NCBI GenBank assembly: GCA_015680685.1
Contig: MNCI01017890.1
Span: forward strand, 881,332-945,331
Length of the DNA stretch: 64,000 nt
Origin: Gnetum montanum
Taxonomy: Eukaryota > Streptophyta > Gnetopsida > Gnetales > Gnetaceae
Reading direction: 5' to 3'
In this document: piece by piece, positions 12,481 to 25,758 of the stretch
How positions within the stretch are numbered: position 1 is the stretch's first letter
How the letters are laid out: every line of letters begins with the position of its first letter
Made by a program: the position numbers and the translations under genes
The notes under the pieces: generated by a model
Told to the model about the DNA's origin: nothing
Seen by the model: the letters and a program-made list of their open reading frames with translations, nothing else
Database searches by the model: none

Positions 12481-13900
12481 ACAGTCCCATTTTGACTCAA
12501 AATTAATTCTTATTGCACCTATAGCTTTCCCATCCATATCCTAATCCTCTAGAGTATCCATTTTCATCCTTCTTTCTAGTATGTTTCTAGGCATCTCTAG
12601 TCATATTTCTTAGTGATGAAGACTATGAGTTGTTTAATTATGATCCTTGACCATCACTAAATGACATGTTATGGTTAGGCCATGATATATACCATGATTG
12701 AACCATGGGTTATGATTTTACAAGTGGCCTAAACCTAGGCTAAGGTACATATTTTCCTAAATTTTTGCATTCATCAAGACTTGCAATAAGGTTGTGATCT
12801 AGATCATGACCTAATAATTAGCCATGGTAATGTAGAAATGAATAGCAGTGAGTAGCATAGGTTATGGTGGAGTTGTGGTCTTGGTCATTACTTGACCAAA
12901 ACTCTTAGTTAATCTCCCATTCAAATACCATGAGTCATAACCCATTTTTTTTATTAATTCATGGTCATTTCTCTTTGTCTATTTTATGTTGTTAATGTAT
13001 AATTTAAACTATTTCTAGCCTCCAATACCCTGTGACGTGTATCATGATGTTTTGGCCTCCATTTAATAAGATAAATGGGAAGGCATTGTGTGGATTCTAG
13101 GGTAACCTCTAATACTTGACTGACATCACCTATGATTCAACCCCATTTTGATAGATCTATTTATCAATGAGTAAGCATTGTGGAGGATTGATTTGGCTTT
13201 CTTACTAGATTCACATTACATATGATTATGTTCAAATTTTGATATTAGGTAAGAATTATTGGGAAAATAATTTAGCTAATCAGTGTCTACTCATGTTACC
13301 TGTGAATGTCATTTGAATCTTTTCTTAATGTAGAATGATAGGGTAGGTGATCCACATGAGTGCATTTCTATGGTTGATTCATTGAAGATCAGGCTTAATT
13401 TTGTCAACTAGATCTTAAGAAGAATAATTGATAGCATCTAAGATAGATGAGATCCTTATGAAATAAAATTCCTTATAGATGATTGATTTCTAGTACATTC
13501 TCAATTTTCCTATCTATTGACATTCTATGGATATCATTAATCTTATGATTTTTGGATTTTAATCTCATGGATCTTGAGATAGTTTCTTATGTAGAATGTG
13601 CTCCATTCTATAGCTTGTTTTAGGTGCAACAAGATGGACTCTACTTAAAGTTTTTTTATATTCTTATTGCATGTGTATTTATAGATCCAAGTGTTAGGAG
13701 CTAGGAGATTATTGGTAATGAACCAAATATTTGAAGGTTTTCTTTTATTTTTATATTTAATCGTTTCATTATGTAATGATAGATATTGTCAACTCTCTTG
13801 AGATGATGGATTTATCAATATAAACTATGAATTATGATTGTTACATTATGAGATTTTAATATGAGCTTTGATTATGGATTTTTTATTTTAAGTTCTCTAA
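12481..13900. other. Unassigned DNA flanking the chromovirus
   Basis: No gene is seen. Part of it (about 12527-12960, with 'ctaggcatctctagt' and repeats of 'catgggttatgatt') resembles 27070-27330 on the other side of the chromovirus. Confidence 0.35.
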
Positions 13901-16900
13901 TGTAATATCATTCTTCAAAATCTTAGGTTGGAGAGCATTACATTAGGTAAAATTCTCAATGAACAATTAATCATGGAAAGTAGCAAGATAACAAATAAAC
14001 TACATAGAAAAAAAAAGTAAAAGAAACATACCATGAAGTCATGAATCAAGGAAAATAATAAAAGTAAGCATGGAAAAAATAGAATACATAATTAAAAAAA
14101 TGTATGATAAACATATATGCCAGAAACTAAAAATAACTAGGTAGAGATATAAATAAATTACAAATTTAAATTTCCATGAGTATATAATTAGCATAATAAT
14201 AAAGATCTTATCCATAAAATAACCATAAATCTAAATTTTGGAAATAAGGGAAATAATATCTAACACTACTAAAATATCTAATACATAAAGTTAATAAAGT
14301 TTAAATTTAGAAATGTAACATCATTAAAGCACTCTAAAGAAAATTTGTAAACCACCCAAGGTCTCTAGCCTACACCCAATGCAATTAACCTATAATGAAA
14401 TTGGGATATTAGTAAAAAGTAAGCAAGAGATCTTAACATATTTTTTAGCCAAAGAATGGGTAGATCTCATGAAATCTAGTTGAAGCATGATGGTCCTACA
14501 AAACATGTTAGCTCAAGCACATCCAAACAAGCATACAAGGATAAACACAAACATCCAACCACTAGACATTAGTAATACCATGATTTGCAACTCCACCATC
14601 ATTGCAAATAAGGATGTTAGCATGCATCACACTAGTATGAAATATGTACCAATTATTATCATGTATACTAATTCAATTTTAAATAAAAAATTCCAAAATA
14701 ATTAAAAATTTATCATGTGAATGAATTTATTATTAGTCTCATAATGATTAACATATACCAAGACTTATCCAATTGTATTAAAACATACAGATGTTAGAAG
14801 CATCTCCAACACTTTAACATTCTAGAGGCATCAAATAAAAGAAGAGAAATGTGCCATGGAATCTTCCTCTTACATAAAATGTGATTTATAATGAAAGTCA
14901 TATTGATGCATAGTAGCAAGGATCAAATGCACAAACATTTCCAAGAAGTTCATCTCCAATTGGTAACACAAACTTAGTAATAGTTCATTGAAAAAATAAC
15001 TTAAAAACATACAAATATGATAATCTAAACTAACAGTGGAGTTTAACACCCAAACCAAATCAATTCATCTATGAAATGGAATGAAAAAATTCAAAAACCC
15101 TAACTCAAATGTCAAAAAAATATGAATAGATCATAATCATAAGTTCCAACAAATCTTATAGTGTTTCCGTAGTGTGAGGACTAAGGTAAGTAATAAGGGA
15201 AGCCACAATTGACCAATGTCCAAGCCTAGAAATAAACACTTATGTAACAAGATTTTTCAACATTTAGGAGACCAAAAGAAAATATAAATAATTTCAAAGA
15301 AGTATAAGATTTTAACAAGGGTTTAAGAAGTTTTGGATCTAAGAAAACCAAATACCTCACTCATATGGAAGACTAACCTTCATGAGAAATAAGTTTGTTA
15401 CAGTGTTGGGCTTGTAGGAGAGACATGTTTAAGAATACAAGATGTCTATAGAGTTGGGGGGACATCTATTGAAGGAGGGAGACATCTTATCAAGTGGGAG
15501 ACATCCATTAGAAGAAATATATGGGATTCTAAAGACATGTAAATTGAAAAGGAGACATCTTGAATAAGCTATAGATGTCTATGGATCTTTTGCTTTGTTA
15601 AAATGTTAAGTAAAATGGAGTCAAAGGTTGTTTGCCTGGTTGTGTGGTTATTGTTTTTGTAGTGACTACGTACATGAAAAATCAAGATGAGCTAAAGCCT
15701 ACATAAAGGACAAGAAATATATTAATCTAGAGCTTTAAAGAGAAGGTCTTCCACAAGGTTTCAAACGAACATGCAAGAATTCCAAACAATGTGGACAAGG
15801 ACTAGATATTATATAAGAAAAGTTCACATCATTAAAGAATGTGGAAGATCAAGATTGTGGACAAGGAATGATGAATTCAAAGAACAAAGAAATTTGAAGA
15901 AAGATGTCTTTGAAAAACAACATAAAGTTTGATATATTTGGAGTGAATACAGGAATGACATCTTCATGAAACTACAAATGTCTTTCCCCAAGAAGAGATG
16001 TCTTCCATCAAGCAAAGATATCTTTACAAATAAAGGAAAGCTCTAGAAAGATGTCTTTCATGAGACAAAGACATCTCCTAGAATGAAGATTTTAGAAATA
16101 CGTCTTTCCCAAACAAGGATGTCTTCCCAAAATTGAAGGAAAAGACAAAAAGACATCTCAAGCATGAAGAATATATCTTTCATGATCATTAGTGATTGTT
16201 GTGTAATTGTTGCACGAGTTCCAAGATGGATTTAGAAACATGGTATCTATAAGAAGACATCATATGCATTGGGAAATGTGCAAGCCATTATGTAATCATT
16301 GTAAAATCATTTTTTATCATTGTAATCTTTGTTTCTCTTCATTGTATCATCATTTGTTCATTGTAAAGTGTGTTGTATCTCAATGTGCAAGGATCAACAA
16401 ACTAAGTTGCATTTATCATTTGTAATTGTTCTCTCTTGTTGCCCTAAGGGGTTGATCTTACTTAACCTATCAAGATCCTATGGGATTGAGTTGTTGGTGC
16501 TATGGTACAACACTCTAGTGTGGAGCTCAAGGTTGTAAAGGTTGTGGAAGCCTAGAAACCACATTCCAAGCTTGATGGAACCTTGTGGGGTTGAGTGGCT
16601 AGTGTTGTAGCATAGGACTCTAGAGTGAGGCTTGAATATTGTACGGGGTGTGGACCCTTCAACCACATTTTGAGAACAACAAGTCTAGAGGTGTGCTAGA
16701 GATCTACCCTCCAAGTGTGAACTAGCTAAGTTGGGGAACCATGTTAAATTTGGTGTGTGTGCTTTTAAGTTACAAAGTTTTAATTTGGGGAACTTATTCA
16801 TCCCACATCTTCTAAGTTCAATGATCCACAATGTCTAGCAAGGAGTCCTAGATTTTTGAGAAGACATCTCTCTAAGACCAAAGACATCTAGTCTAAATTG

Positions 16901-18398
16901 AAGAAGAAAAGAAATCAACCAAAATGAAATCAAAACAATAGGAAATATCAAATATACCATAACTAAATAACTCTTAAAGATGAAATAATCCAAAAACAAG
17001 AATAAGTGGAGAATAATGATGATATAATGGAAGTGTTAGTGTGAGAATCAAATTGATAGAAAGCTAGGATAGGAACCACACAATAAAGGAAATTATACCT
17101 AGATTGTTAAGAGAAATCATAAGCAACAGGAATAGGATTTAATCAGTACCATCATAAAAGCATAGGGATAAAAAATATAACATTAGCAAGGGATTATAAT
17201 CCAATAGGGGAAATAAGTCAAGGTAAGTTACAAAATAAGGAATGAAAAATACCAAAAGTCTAAATATTCCTTAAATGAAATGAATTCATAATCTTCTCTC
17301 AAAAAATCAAAAACCATACAATATAAGAATACTAGCAACTGTAGATTTTATTACTAATAATATTAATTAATCAAAATAGAAAAATCCAAATTTGCTAATT
17401 TGTGAGTAATGACTCTCACAAAATCCACATTTTAAATTGATGGAGAAATAATGCTAACACTCATCAATTACATAACAAACTATTAGATCAACATTAGGAG
17501 ATGTTGAAAACAAAACCCACAATCCCACAAGAAGCACAATAATATAAAATTTAATATCACAAAAATCCATCTCATGAATGTGCATAACCTTGAAACTATA
17601 AATTGGAAAAGGGACTAAGATTACTCACCTTAAAATCCATATGAATAAGTCTACACATGAAGAACAAGGCAAAACAAGGATTTGATTGAATGAAAAACTA
17701 ATCCAAAATGCACTAGCACCTTCACCAACTTGAATTTCCAATGGTACCTCTCCATCATATTTGGTGATATCATCAAACTATGTCAAATAAAAGAGCCATG
17801 AAAGTTTTAACAAAAGATTACCAAAAATCATGGAAGGGGAAAATCAACCAATTATCCAAAATAAGAGTTAAAGTAAAATAATACTTCAATGAATCTCTCT
17901 CATCACATAAGAAACTTCCTCTTCTCTTATGTAACATCCACAAACATGAAGGATAATTAATAAAGCATGTGATAATAAGCCACTATCCTAAGCTATCATA
18001 ATAAATCTCATGAAATAGAATTAAAAAATATAAATAAAATATAATGAAACTATTATCATAGGATGTAAAAAAAGGCCATAAAATATTCACTAAGGAATAT
18101 CAAGCAAACCATAGATCATCAACCATGCAATGTTTCCAACCAAAGCTCTCATGGAATCATGCCATAGTTAATAATAGGATTAGTGTACATATACTAAATT
18201 GAATAGATATATATACCAAAAATATATATAATAACATTAATTTATACATGCATCCCAATGCTCATCAACATGGAATATTAAGTTGATAGTCAAAAAACAT
18301 ATCAAACTACTAACATGCATAACATACCCAAGTATGGAGTAATAAAATCTTGATGAAGGAACATACATGTCAAGGATTCATAAGTATGAGATGTTACA
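13901..18398 (-). repeat. 3' LTR of the chromovirus, interrupted by a SIRE solo LTR
   Basis: Aligns with 22745-25758 as two blocks, 13901-15581 and 16831-18140. The last ~258 bp before 18398 have no partner because the other LTR is truncated. The 1249-bp interruption is the copia solo LTR at 15582-16830. AGACATCT/AGATGTCT octamers are clustered at 15420-15580 and 16855-16895. Confidence 0.88.
15582..16830 (+). repeat. SIRE-like solo LTR inside the chromovirus LTR
   Basis: Starts TGGATCTTTTGCTTTGTTAAAATG and ends GATCCACA; homologous to the other three SIRE-like LTRs. The bases ATGTCTA occur on both sides (15575-15581 and 16831-16837), and the intact sister LTR (near 24450) has the corresponding uninterrupted sequence, so this is an insertion followed by LTR-LTR recombination. 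Ty1/copia normally makes 5-bp duplications, so two of the seven bases are probably chance. About ten octamers of the AGATGTCT type lie at 15900-16170, including one undecayed ACGTCT at 16100. Confidence 0.85.
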
Positions 18399-18413
18399 TC
18401 CTCCCCACCTTAA
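18399..18413 (-). other. Polypurine tract of the chromovirus
   Basis: Reads TTAAGGTGGGGAGGA on the minus strand, directly before the 3' LTR start (TGTAACATC), as expected for the plus-strand primer of a retrotransposon. Confidence 0.9.
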
Positions 18414-19950
18414 GAATCTTTCTCTTGGAATATTTTAGGATGAAGAAAATGTAAATCAAACTCAAGCTTTCAAGTATCCTCTTGAGAAACATGATGGATC
18501 CACAAGACCTTCATCATAAGTACTATTCTATTATGCAACTAATACACCATCTAGTCCACAATTATAAAGGGATACTCCATATATGAGGCATCAACTTGGA
18601 GTTGTACCTTAGTCTAATCATCAACATGAATATCATCAAGAACGTAGTTCCAAAGCATTAAAATATAAAATGAATTATACATGCTTGAAAGCTATGAAGA
18701 TAAATCAATATGATACACCATTTTTCTTATACATTAAAGAACATCAATTGGCCTGATGTAATGAGGTGCAAGCTTGCCTTTCTAATTAAAATACATCAAG
18801 TCCTTTAGAGAAGAGACATAAACAAATACCTTGCCACCAACCGAAAATTCAAAATATCTTCTTCTACAGTTTTCATAACTCACTTAGTGATCTTAAGATA
18901 CTTTAAGTTACTTATGAATCTCTCTAAGCTACTCTATTACTCTCATCATAACATTTGAATTGATACACTACCTATCTTTGATTGTATCCCACTTTGGGAA
19001 ATTTCTATAAGGACTACCATATAAGTTCTCATATAAAGCTACCTTCACACTAGCTAAACTTTAGTTCTCATATCCCACTTTAGTTATTATTATAGCTAAA
19101 CTTTACCAATGATAATAAACTATACTAGCATAAGACTGAAGCATGTCTTTCAATAACTGGTTGATCTTCTCAACTCTACCTTTTTTCTATGGATGACAAG
19201 CTAAACTCATATTTTTCATAGTACCTAGGTTGTCCTTGAATGCATGCCAAAGCCAAAAATTAAATTTGGTATCATAATCTAAGATAATTTTGGAAGGAAT
19301 ACCATGTAATCATATGGTCTCCAAAATTAATGACTGCATAACATTCTCCATGCTCACTAAAGTTTTCATAGTTAGGAAATGAGCTAAGTTAACCAAAACG
19401 TCAATAATAATAAGCATAACATCCTTTTCATTTCTAGTGCAAGACAAACTAGTAATGAAATTCATATCAATAATGTTTCACTTTTACTCTAGAATGATAT
19501 GAAAGTACTAGTATCCATGTGGTCATTAGTGCTTAAGTTTAATCTACTAATAAATTAAAGATATAGCCATGAATTCTGTAATCTAATTCTTCATGCCTAT
19601 TCACCAATACAACCTCTTCAACATTTGGTACATCTTATCATTACCTAGATGCATCTGAAGCCTACTAAGATAAGCTTCTTCCAAAAAGAGCTACCATAAA
19701 AAATGAAGTACATATATATGATTTCTATGATGAAGAAACCCAAAGATATAAACTATCACTAAAGAACTACTAAATTACCTAAGCTACTCATATGAAGGAT
19801 CAAGTTTCTATTCCATAGGAATCTTACTAATCACATTATATTAAATTACCAAGTTATGGATCTTACTAGCCATATGACTCAAGGAATCTATTACAACATT
19901 GTTTTTTCCAATTTGATAATGGATGGTAAAATTGAATATGGATAATAACT
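18414..19950 (-). pseudogene. Chromovirus integrase and C-terminal chromodomain (decayed)
   Basis: The last ~200 bases of pol on the minus strand hold a chromodomain tail: KVLWIHHVSQEDT followed by LE, matching the 'VLWxxHxxEEATWE' signature of chromoviral integrases, with a stop in place of the Trp. The integrase core lies near 19144-19330: LHGIPSKIILDYDTKF, where the catalytic Asp sits in DYDTKF, then CHP*KKGRVEKINQLLKDML in place of YHPQTDGQTERVNQ. Chromodomains are known to steer integration to heterochromatin. Many stops make this copy inactive. Confidence 0.85.
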
Positions 19951-21060
19951 GAACCCATATCCTTTGATGTAGATTTAGCTACAACTGATTCATCAAATAC
20001 TACAATCCCTTATCATCTACCCAAATTATTAACTACTCTTTGAATAAGTAGTGATACCAAATGTTCAAGAAAAATACAGTTACTTCCAATTTAAGATCAT
20101 GCATGGGGTAGAGAGTCTCATGATATTTCACCTATTGTAAGGAATATGATATTACTTTTTCCTCTTACATGAGAACATATTCATAACCCTCTCCTCACAA
20201 ATTGGTACAAACATCAAATAGTTTACTTGGGATAGGTAAAGTTAAAATAAGAGTTAAGATCACGGTATCCTTGATATAATCAAAAATAGTTTGACAACAT
20301 GAATCTCATAAGAAACTAATGTTCATCACTATACTAGTATTCAAAATAACATACCCCCCAAAAATGAATATTCATATTCTAAAATAAACACTTTAAAGAT
20401 TAGAAAAATAACTGACGCTCTTAAATTATTAACAAATAATCTTGAAATTTTACTCATGCAACTCCTTAGCTAAAGAGCACATCAAAACATCATTGATAAA
20501 CATGAGAATAAATTGGTCTAGGTATATCTTCATGACACTCTTCATGATATGCATGAACACTACTAGAGCATTAGTTACTTCAAATGGTAGGACTAAGAAA
20601 TCATAATGTCCATACCATGTCCTAAATGCTATCTTAGAAGCATCCTCCTCTTTGATGCAAACCTACTAAAACCCTAACAATAGATCAATCTTAGAGAACA
20701 TCTAGGCTACTTATAACTTATTAAAAAAAGCTTTTATATATGATAAAAAATAGTCATTTTCATTACCACTTGATTCAACTACCAATAATTAATGTACAAC
20801 TGCATAATACCAACATTCTTCTTGACAAAGAAAATAATAGCATCTAAAGAAGACACAATTTGATGAGTTAGATCCTTATGAAGTAACTCCTAAAGCTGAA
20901 TCTTTAATTTTGCTAACTCAATAGGAAAACTCCTATGTGAAGCCTTGAATATAGATATCAAACTTGGCATCATACATGGAAGGTAAACTAGGTAACTCAA
21001 AATGGAAAACATTAGAAAACTTATAAAAAATAGAAATCTGATGGATCTTGAGTGACAAAT
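19951..21060 (-). pseudogene. Chromovirus reverse transcriptase / RNase H (decayed)
   Basis: On the minus strand near 20480-20600 the RT palm motif reads LDQFILMFINDVLMCS, so the YLDD box is changed to FIND with one catalytic Asp lost to Asn. Just upstream is LPFEVTNALVVFMHIM, equivalent to MPFGLTNAPATFMRLM. RNase H lies in the remainder toward the integrase but is too decayed for me to place. It copied element RNA to DNA in its active ancestor. Confidence 0.8.
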
Positions 21061-21100
21061 GAAGTTCATTAACTAAAATAGTAAAACAAGAATGATCATT

Positions 21101-21367
21101 CTATAAGAAATGATGAAATAATCTCAAGGATACAAGATCCAACTTGACCTTGTATAGTTGGGTATGCATGGTTATTTGAACACCATCATCTATCATCAAT
21201 AAATGTATCTTTTGATAATAATCTAAGTTATTTTGATAGAATGATAATGAATCCATGTCCAATATAACATCATAGTCCCCTAGGCTCATGATATAAAGAT
21301 CATTGGACCAAGTGGAATTTTGAATTACCAAGGGTACAAACCTATAAACTTGATCCACAACAAGCAT
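21101..21367 (-). pseudogene. Chromovirus aspartic protease fragment (RVP_2 type)
   Basis: An 88-residue open stretch contains the block LYIMSLGDYDVILDMDSLS, close to the 'MxLGDYDVILGMDWL' signature after the active site of plant Ty3/gypsy proteases. The active-site DTGA segment lies upstream in the element and is not intact. The protease normally matures the gag-pol polyprotein. This is one of the longest open stretches of the element. Confidence 0.85.
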
Positions 21368-21399
21368 ACAACCACTAATAAAGCTAACGAAAAGTGCTT

Positions 21400-22700
21400 A
21401 ATAAAGACACTGACCCATCAAACTTAGTCATCTAACTATTCATGGATCAATGAAGAAATGACTCTCACTATGATGAAAAAGAATCAAAGCTAATAATTTG
21501 AAAAGCATACCTTAAATATCCATCATGGTGTTGGGCTAAGCATCTACTAGCTAATCTGTTAGAGCTTAAACACATGCATGTGTCTTGGTATCACCTTGGC
21601 TATTGGTAGATTTGCCACCCTATGAAAGACATTTAGCTTCCAAACTTTTTGAATAGTTAAAGCTCATGTGGCTTGACTAACCATAGTTGCAGAAATTAGA
21701 ACATTCCCTATGAATGTGCCCAAATCATCCATAAGCATGATAAGTAATGGCCCCACAAGTAGTTCCACCACCTATTTCTAGCTTTTGAGGCCTCTACTTT
21801 TTCTTTTGATTAGATGAACTAGAAATTTCAATATAATTGGACCCATTAGACTTTCTAGAAAATGTCTAAATCCTCTTTTGAGATTAATCATGTTATGTTG
21901 CTTTAGCTAACTAATTGCACTCTAGATCTAGCGAGCGAGCTCAAGCATCCTCATATGTCTTAAGATGTAGAGAAAGAAAATGGTCCTTGATTGATGCACA
22001 TGGTCCATGAATAGTTGACATTCAAAATTTCATCTGAATGTATGTGAGCTACATACATGCCCAAATCAAAGAAATTATAGTCATAATAAATCACAATCCA
22101 ATTGTCTTAGTAGAGGTGATAAAACTTCTTAGCTTGCACCTCTACAAACTCTAAAAGAATGTAATGAGCATTGAAAGTATTGAAGAAATTACTCCAATGG
22201 ATATTAAGCTCTTCATAATAATTAGTTTTCTCCTAAGTAGTTCACCAATGTCTATTAGAGCCATGAAATTGATGCATTGCTAAATGAGTTTTCTATGTAT
22301 GACTACAACCCATAAGCTTGAAGATCTTAAGGATCTTCTAAAGTTACTTAGTGGTAATGGTAGGATTCTTCTCACTCTAGAAGGTAGTGGATCCTAGCTT
22401 ATGGAACTGATCCATAAGCTCTCTCTTCATTGATTTTTCTATAATATCCATCATTCTCAAAAATAACCTTCATTAATGGTGAACTAGATTTCTTCTATAT
22501 ATGTTAATAGAGGAACTGGTTGATCTTCATACCCTAGGAAGGAGTAGGAACTAGGGTGAAAAGTTCTACTTGGGGATCCATCAATGGCTTCTCCATTTGA
22601 TCAAAAATAGGTTTAGATGTTTTTTTTGGTTGTATACAACACATCCATCCTCCTAGGATAATCACATACACGTCTATTACTTACCTTTCTTAGACATAGC
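21400..22700 (-). pseudogene. Chromovirus gag with two zinc-knuckle remnants (decayed)
   Basis: Near 21665-21755 the minus strand reads YHAYG*FGHIHREC then CNYG*SSHMSFN. These are two CCHC zinc knuckles in which leading cysteines have become tyrosine (TGT/TGC to TAT/TAC) and Gln codons have become stops, the transition pattern seen through the whole element. The rest, up to the primer site at 22742, is the capsid-like part of gag, with many stops. Gag would package the element RNA. Confidence 0.7.
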
Positions 22701-22724
22701 AAAAAAATGAGAAAATTAATAAAA

Positions 22725-22742
22725 CCTATGTTCTAATACCAA
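22725..22742 (-). other. Primer binding site, tRNA-iMet type
   Basis: Minus strand TTGGTATTAGAACATAGG, two or three bases from the LTR end GATGTTACA. It fits the TGGTATCAGAGC consensus for initiator-Met tRNA priming with two transitions. Confidence 0.85.
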
Positions 22743-22744
22743 CT

Positions 22745-25700
22745 TGTAACATCCTTCTTCCCAAAGCTTAGGTTGGAGAGTATTATATTGGGTAGAGCTC
22801 ATGATGGATGATTAGCCATGGAAAGGTCCAAGATAACAAATGAACTACAAAACAAAGGAAAGCACAAGGAACCTAAAGTGACGCTACGACATAAGAAAAA
22901 AGATGAAACTAAGCATGGAAGAAAGAAAATACATAATTAAAAAAATCATGATATAGTAGAAACTAAATCTAACTAGGTAGAGAATAACATAATTCATTTA
23001 CTAAAATTATGTGATGAGTAGGAGAGATAAATAAATAGCAATTCTAAATTTCCATGAGTATATTATCAACCTAATAATAAATATCAACATAAATCCAAAT
23101 GCTAGAAATAAGAAAAATAATACCTAACATAATGTTGAAATTTCTAATACATAAATAGTCAATAAAGTTCAAATTTGAAAATATAATATCATTAAATCTC
23201 TCTAAAATAAATCAGTGAACCTTCCTAGGTCTCCGATCTCCACCCAAGCTGATTAACCTCTGATAAAAATGAAATATCAATAAAAGTTAAGTGGGAAACC
23301 TTAGCAATTTCTTAAATCAAAAAATGGGTAGATCTCATGAAAGCTAGATATAGCATGATGATCTTGAAAAACATGTTAGTTAAAGCACATCCAAATAAGC
23401 ATATAAATGTATAACCAAACATCCAACCACTAGACATTAGTAATACGAAGATTTACCAACTCCAATCACCACCGCAAATAAGGAGGTAGCATACATTGTA
23501 CTTAATCTAAGATTTGTATCAATTATTATCATGTATACTCATTCAATTTCAAATACTAAATTTTAAATCAAATATTAATTTTACCATTTACATGAATTTA
23601 TTATTAGTCTCATAATGATAGAAATCTACTAAGACTCCCCTAGTCATAGCAACACATACAAGTATTAGAGGTGTCTCCAAGACTCATCTTTAACATTATA
23701 GAGGGATAAAAAAAGAAGAATAATGAACCTTGAAATAATCCTCTAATGTAGGATGGGATTTATAATAAACTCTACACTAATAGATAGTAGTAAAAGTCAA
23801 ATGCACAACCATATCTAGGGAGTTCATCTCCAACTGGTAATACATACTTGGAACTAGCCCCAACAACCAATCATCTAATAAACATACAAACATTGAAATC
23901 CAAAATGATGATGGAAGGAAACACCCAAAACAAAGAAATACAAAAATCAAAGAGAATCAAACTATCCAAGGGGTCCATCTCAAATATTAAACTAATGTGG
24001 ATAGATCATAATCATAAGTTCCAATACATCAAATAGAGTTCCCATAGTATGATGGCTATGATAACTAATAATGAAAGCCATAATTAACCAATGTACAATC
24101 CAAGAAATACACACTTATGTAAGGAGATTATTCAACACTTAAGATCCCATAAGAGGAAAAAAGTAATTTCACAAAGATAAAATATTTTAACAAGGGCTCA
24201 AGAAGTTTTTAAACTAAGAAAACCAAACAATATACTCATATAGAAGACTAAACATCATAATAAACAATTTTTTTTTGCAGTGTTGAACTAGTAGGAGAGA
24301 CATCTCTAAGAAAATGAGATGTCTATAGAGTGAAGAAGATGTCTCTTAAAGAAGAAAGACATCTTGCTAAGTGAAATACATTCATTAAGGAACATCTAAG
24401 GGCTAGAGAAAACATCTACATTGAAAAGGAGATGTCTTGGGTGGGGACGAAATGTCTACTTGGGAGTCTTGACTTTTAGGAAAGATGTCTCTCTAAGATC
24501 AAAGATGTATATTTTGAGTTGGGAAAGAGTAGAAATCAATTGAAGTGAATCAAAACAATAGGAAATGTCAAGGAAAGCACAACCAAAGAATCCTTAAAGA
24601 TCCAATAGCCTAGAAATAACAACAAGAGAAGAATAAGGATAATATAATGAAAACATTGCTACAAGAATCAAATTGGACCAAAGTTAGGATGGGAATGACA
24701 TAATGAATGGAATTATGTCCACATAGTTAATAGGGCTCACATATAACAAGAAAAGAACTAAATCAATGCCATCATGGAAGCATAGCAATAACAACTATAA
24801 AATTAGCAAGGGATTGTAGTTAGCAAAGGAAAACAAGTTAAAATAAGATACATAATAAGGAATGAAAATCCCAAGATTTCAAACTATTCATAAAATGGAA
24901 CAAATACATAATCTCCATTCAAATCAAATATCATAAAAGATAAGAATTCTAACAAATGTAGATTTGATAATCATCACTATTGATTAATCAAAATAGCAAA
25001 ATCCAAAATCATAAAATTGTTGATAATTATTCTCACAAAACCCAAACTTGAAATTAATAGAACAATAATGCTAACACCCATGAATGACATACCAAACTAT
25101 CAAATTAAAATTCCTAGATGTTCAAAGTAAAACCCCCAATCCCATAAGCGATACAATAATATGAAATTTAATATCACCAAAACCCATCCCATCAATGTGT
25201 ACAACCTTGAAAACATAAATGGACAAAGAGATCAAAATTTCTCACCTCAAAATCTATATGAAAAAGTATACATGAGAAGAATGAAGCATGATAAAGACCT
25301 ATGTGAAAGCACAACCAATCCAAAATCCACTAGCACCACCACAAACTTCAATCTCTAATAACACCTTTCCATAATGTTTTCCACAATAATCAAGGTATTT
25401 TGAATGAAAAAATAATGAGTTTTTTAATGAAAGGTTACTAAAAATAATTTAAAGAAAAACTCAGCCAATTACCCAAAACAAGAATTAAAATAAAGTAATA
25501 CTTTCATTAATCTCTCTCATCACATATGTACCTTTCTCTTCTCTCACATAACATCTATAAATACCAAGAATAATTAATAAAATGTATAATAATAAACTAC
25601 TATCCAAATATATCCTAATAACTATCATGAAATATAATTAAAATAATTAAATTAAATATAAATCATGTAGCTATCACCATAGGATGTCAAACAACACCAT

Positions 25701-25758
25701 AAAAGTTTTACTAAGGAATATCAAGGAAACCATAAATAATCAATCATCCCATGCATTT
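22745..25758 (-). repeat. 5' LTR of the chromovirus, outer end truncated
   Basis: Inner end TGTAACATCC at 22745. It aligns with 13901-15581 and 16831-18140; homology stops near 25757, where 'TGTTAGAAATAAAATATG' begins. About 258 bp of the LTR (U3 start) is missing. Octamers of the AGACATCT type lie at 24297-24510. The short open frames inside (23848-24036, 25161-25358) are not supported as genes. Confidence 0.85.

Larger units (their letters stand above)
13901..25758 (-). mobile_element. Tekay/Del-type chromovirus (Ty3/gypsy), old, with nested solo LTR
   Basis: A minus-strand element with long LTRs that start TGTAA(C/T)ATC and end GATGTTACA. The 3' LTR (13901-18398) is followed by a polypurine tract, chromodomain, integrase, RT, protease, gag with zinc knuckles, a tRNA-iMet-type primer site and the 5' LTR (22745 on). 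Very long LTRs, an iMet primer site and a chromodomain together point to the Tekay/Del clade. All coding parts are broken by stops. The outer end of the 5' LTR is missing beyond 25758, so no target duplication can be read. Confidence 0.9.

Noticed and set aside
15420-16895. Repeated AGACATCT octamers as a CRISPR array
   Set aside because: Unit is 8 bp with irregular spacing in eukaryotic LTR DNA; no direct repeat/spacer structure.
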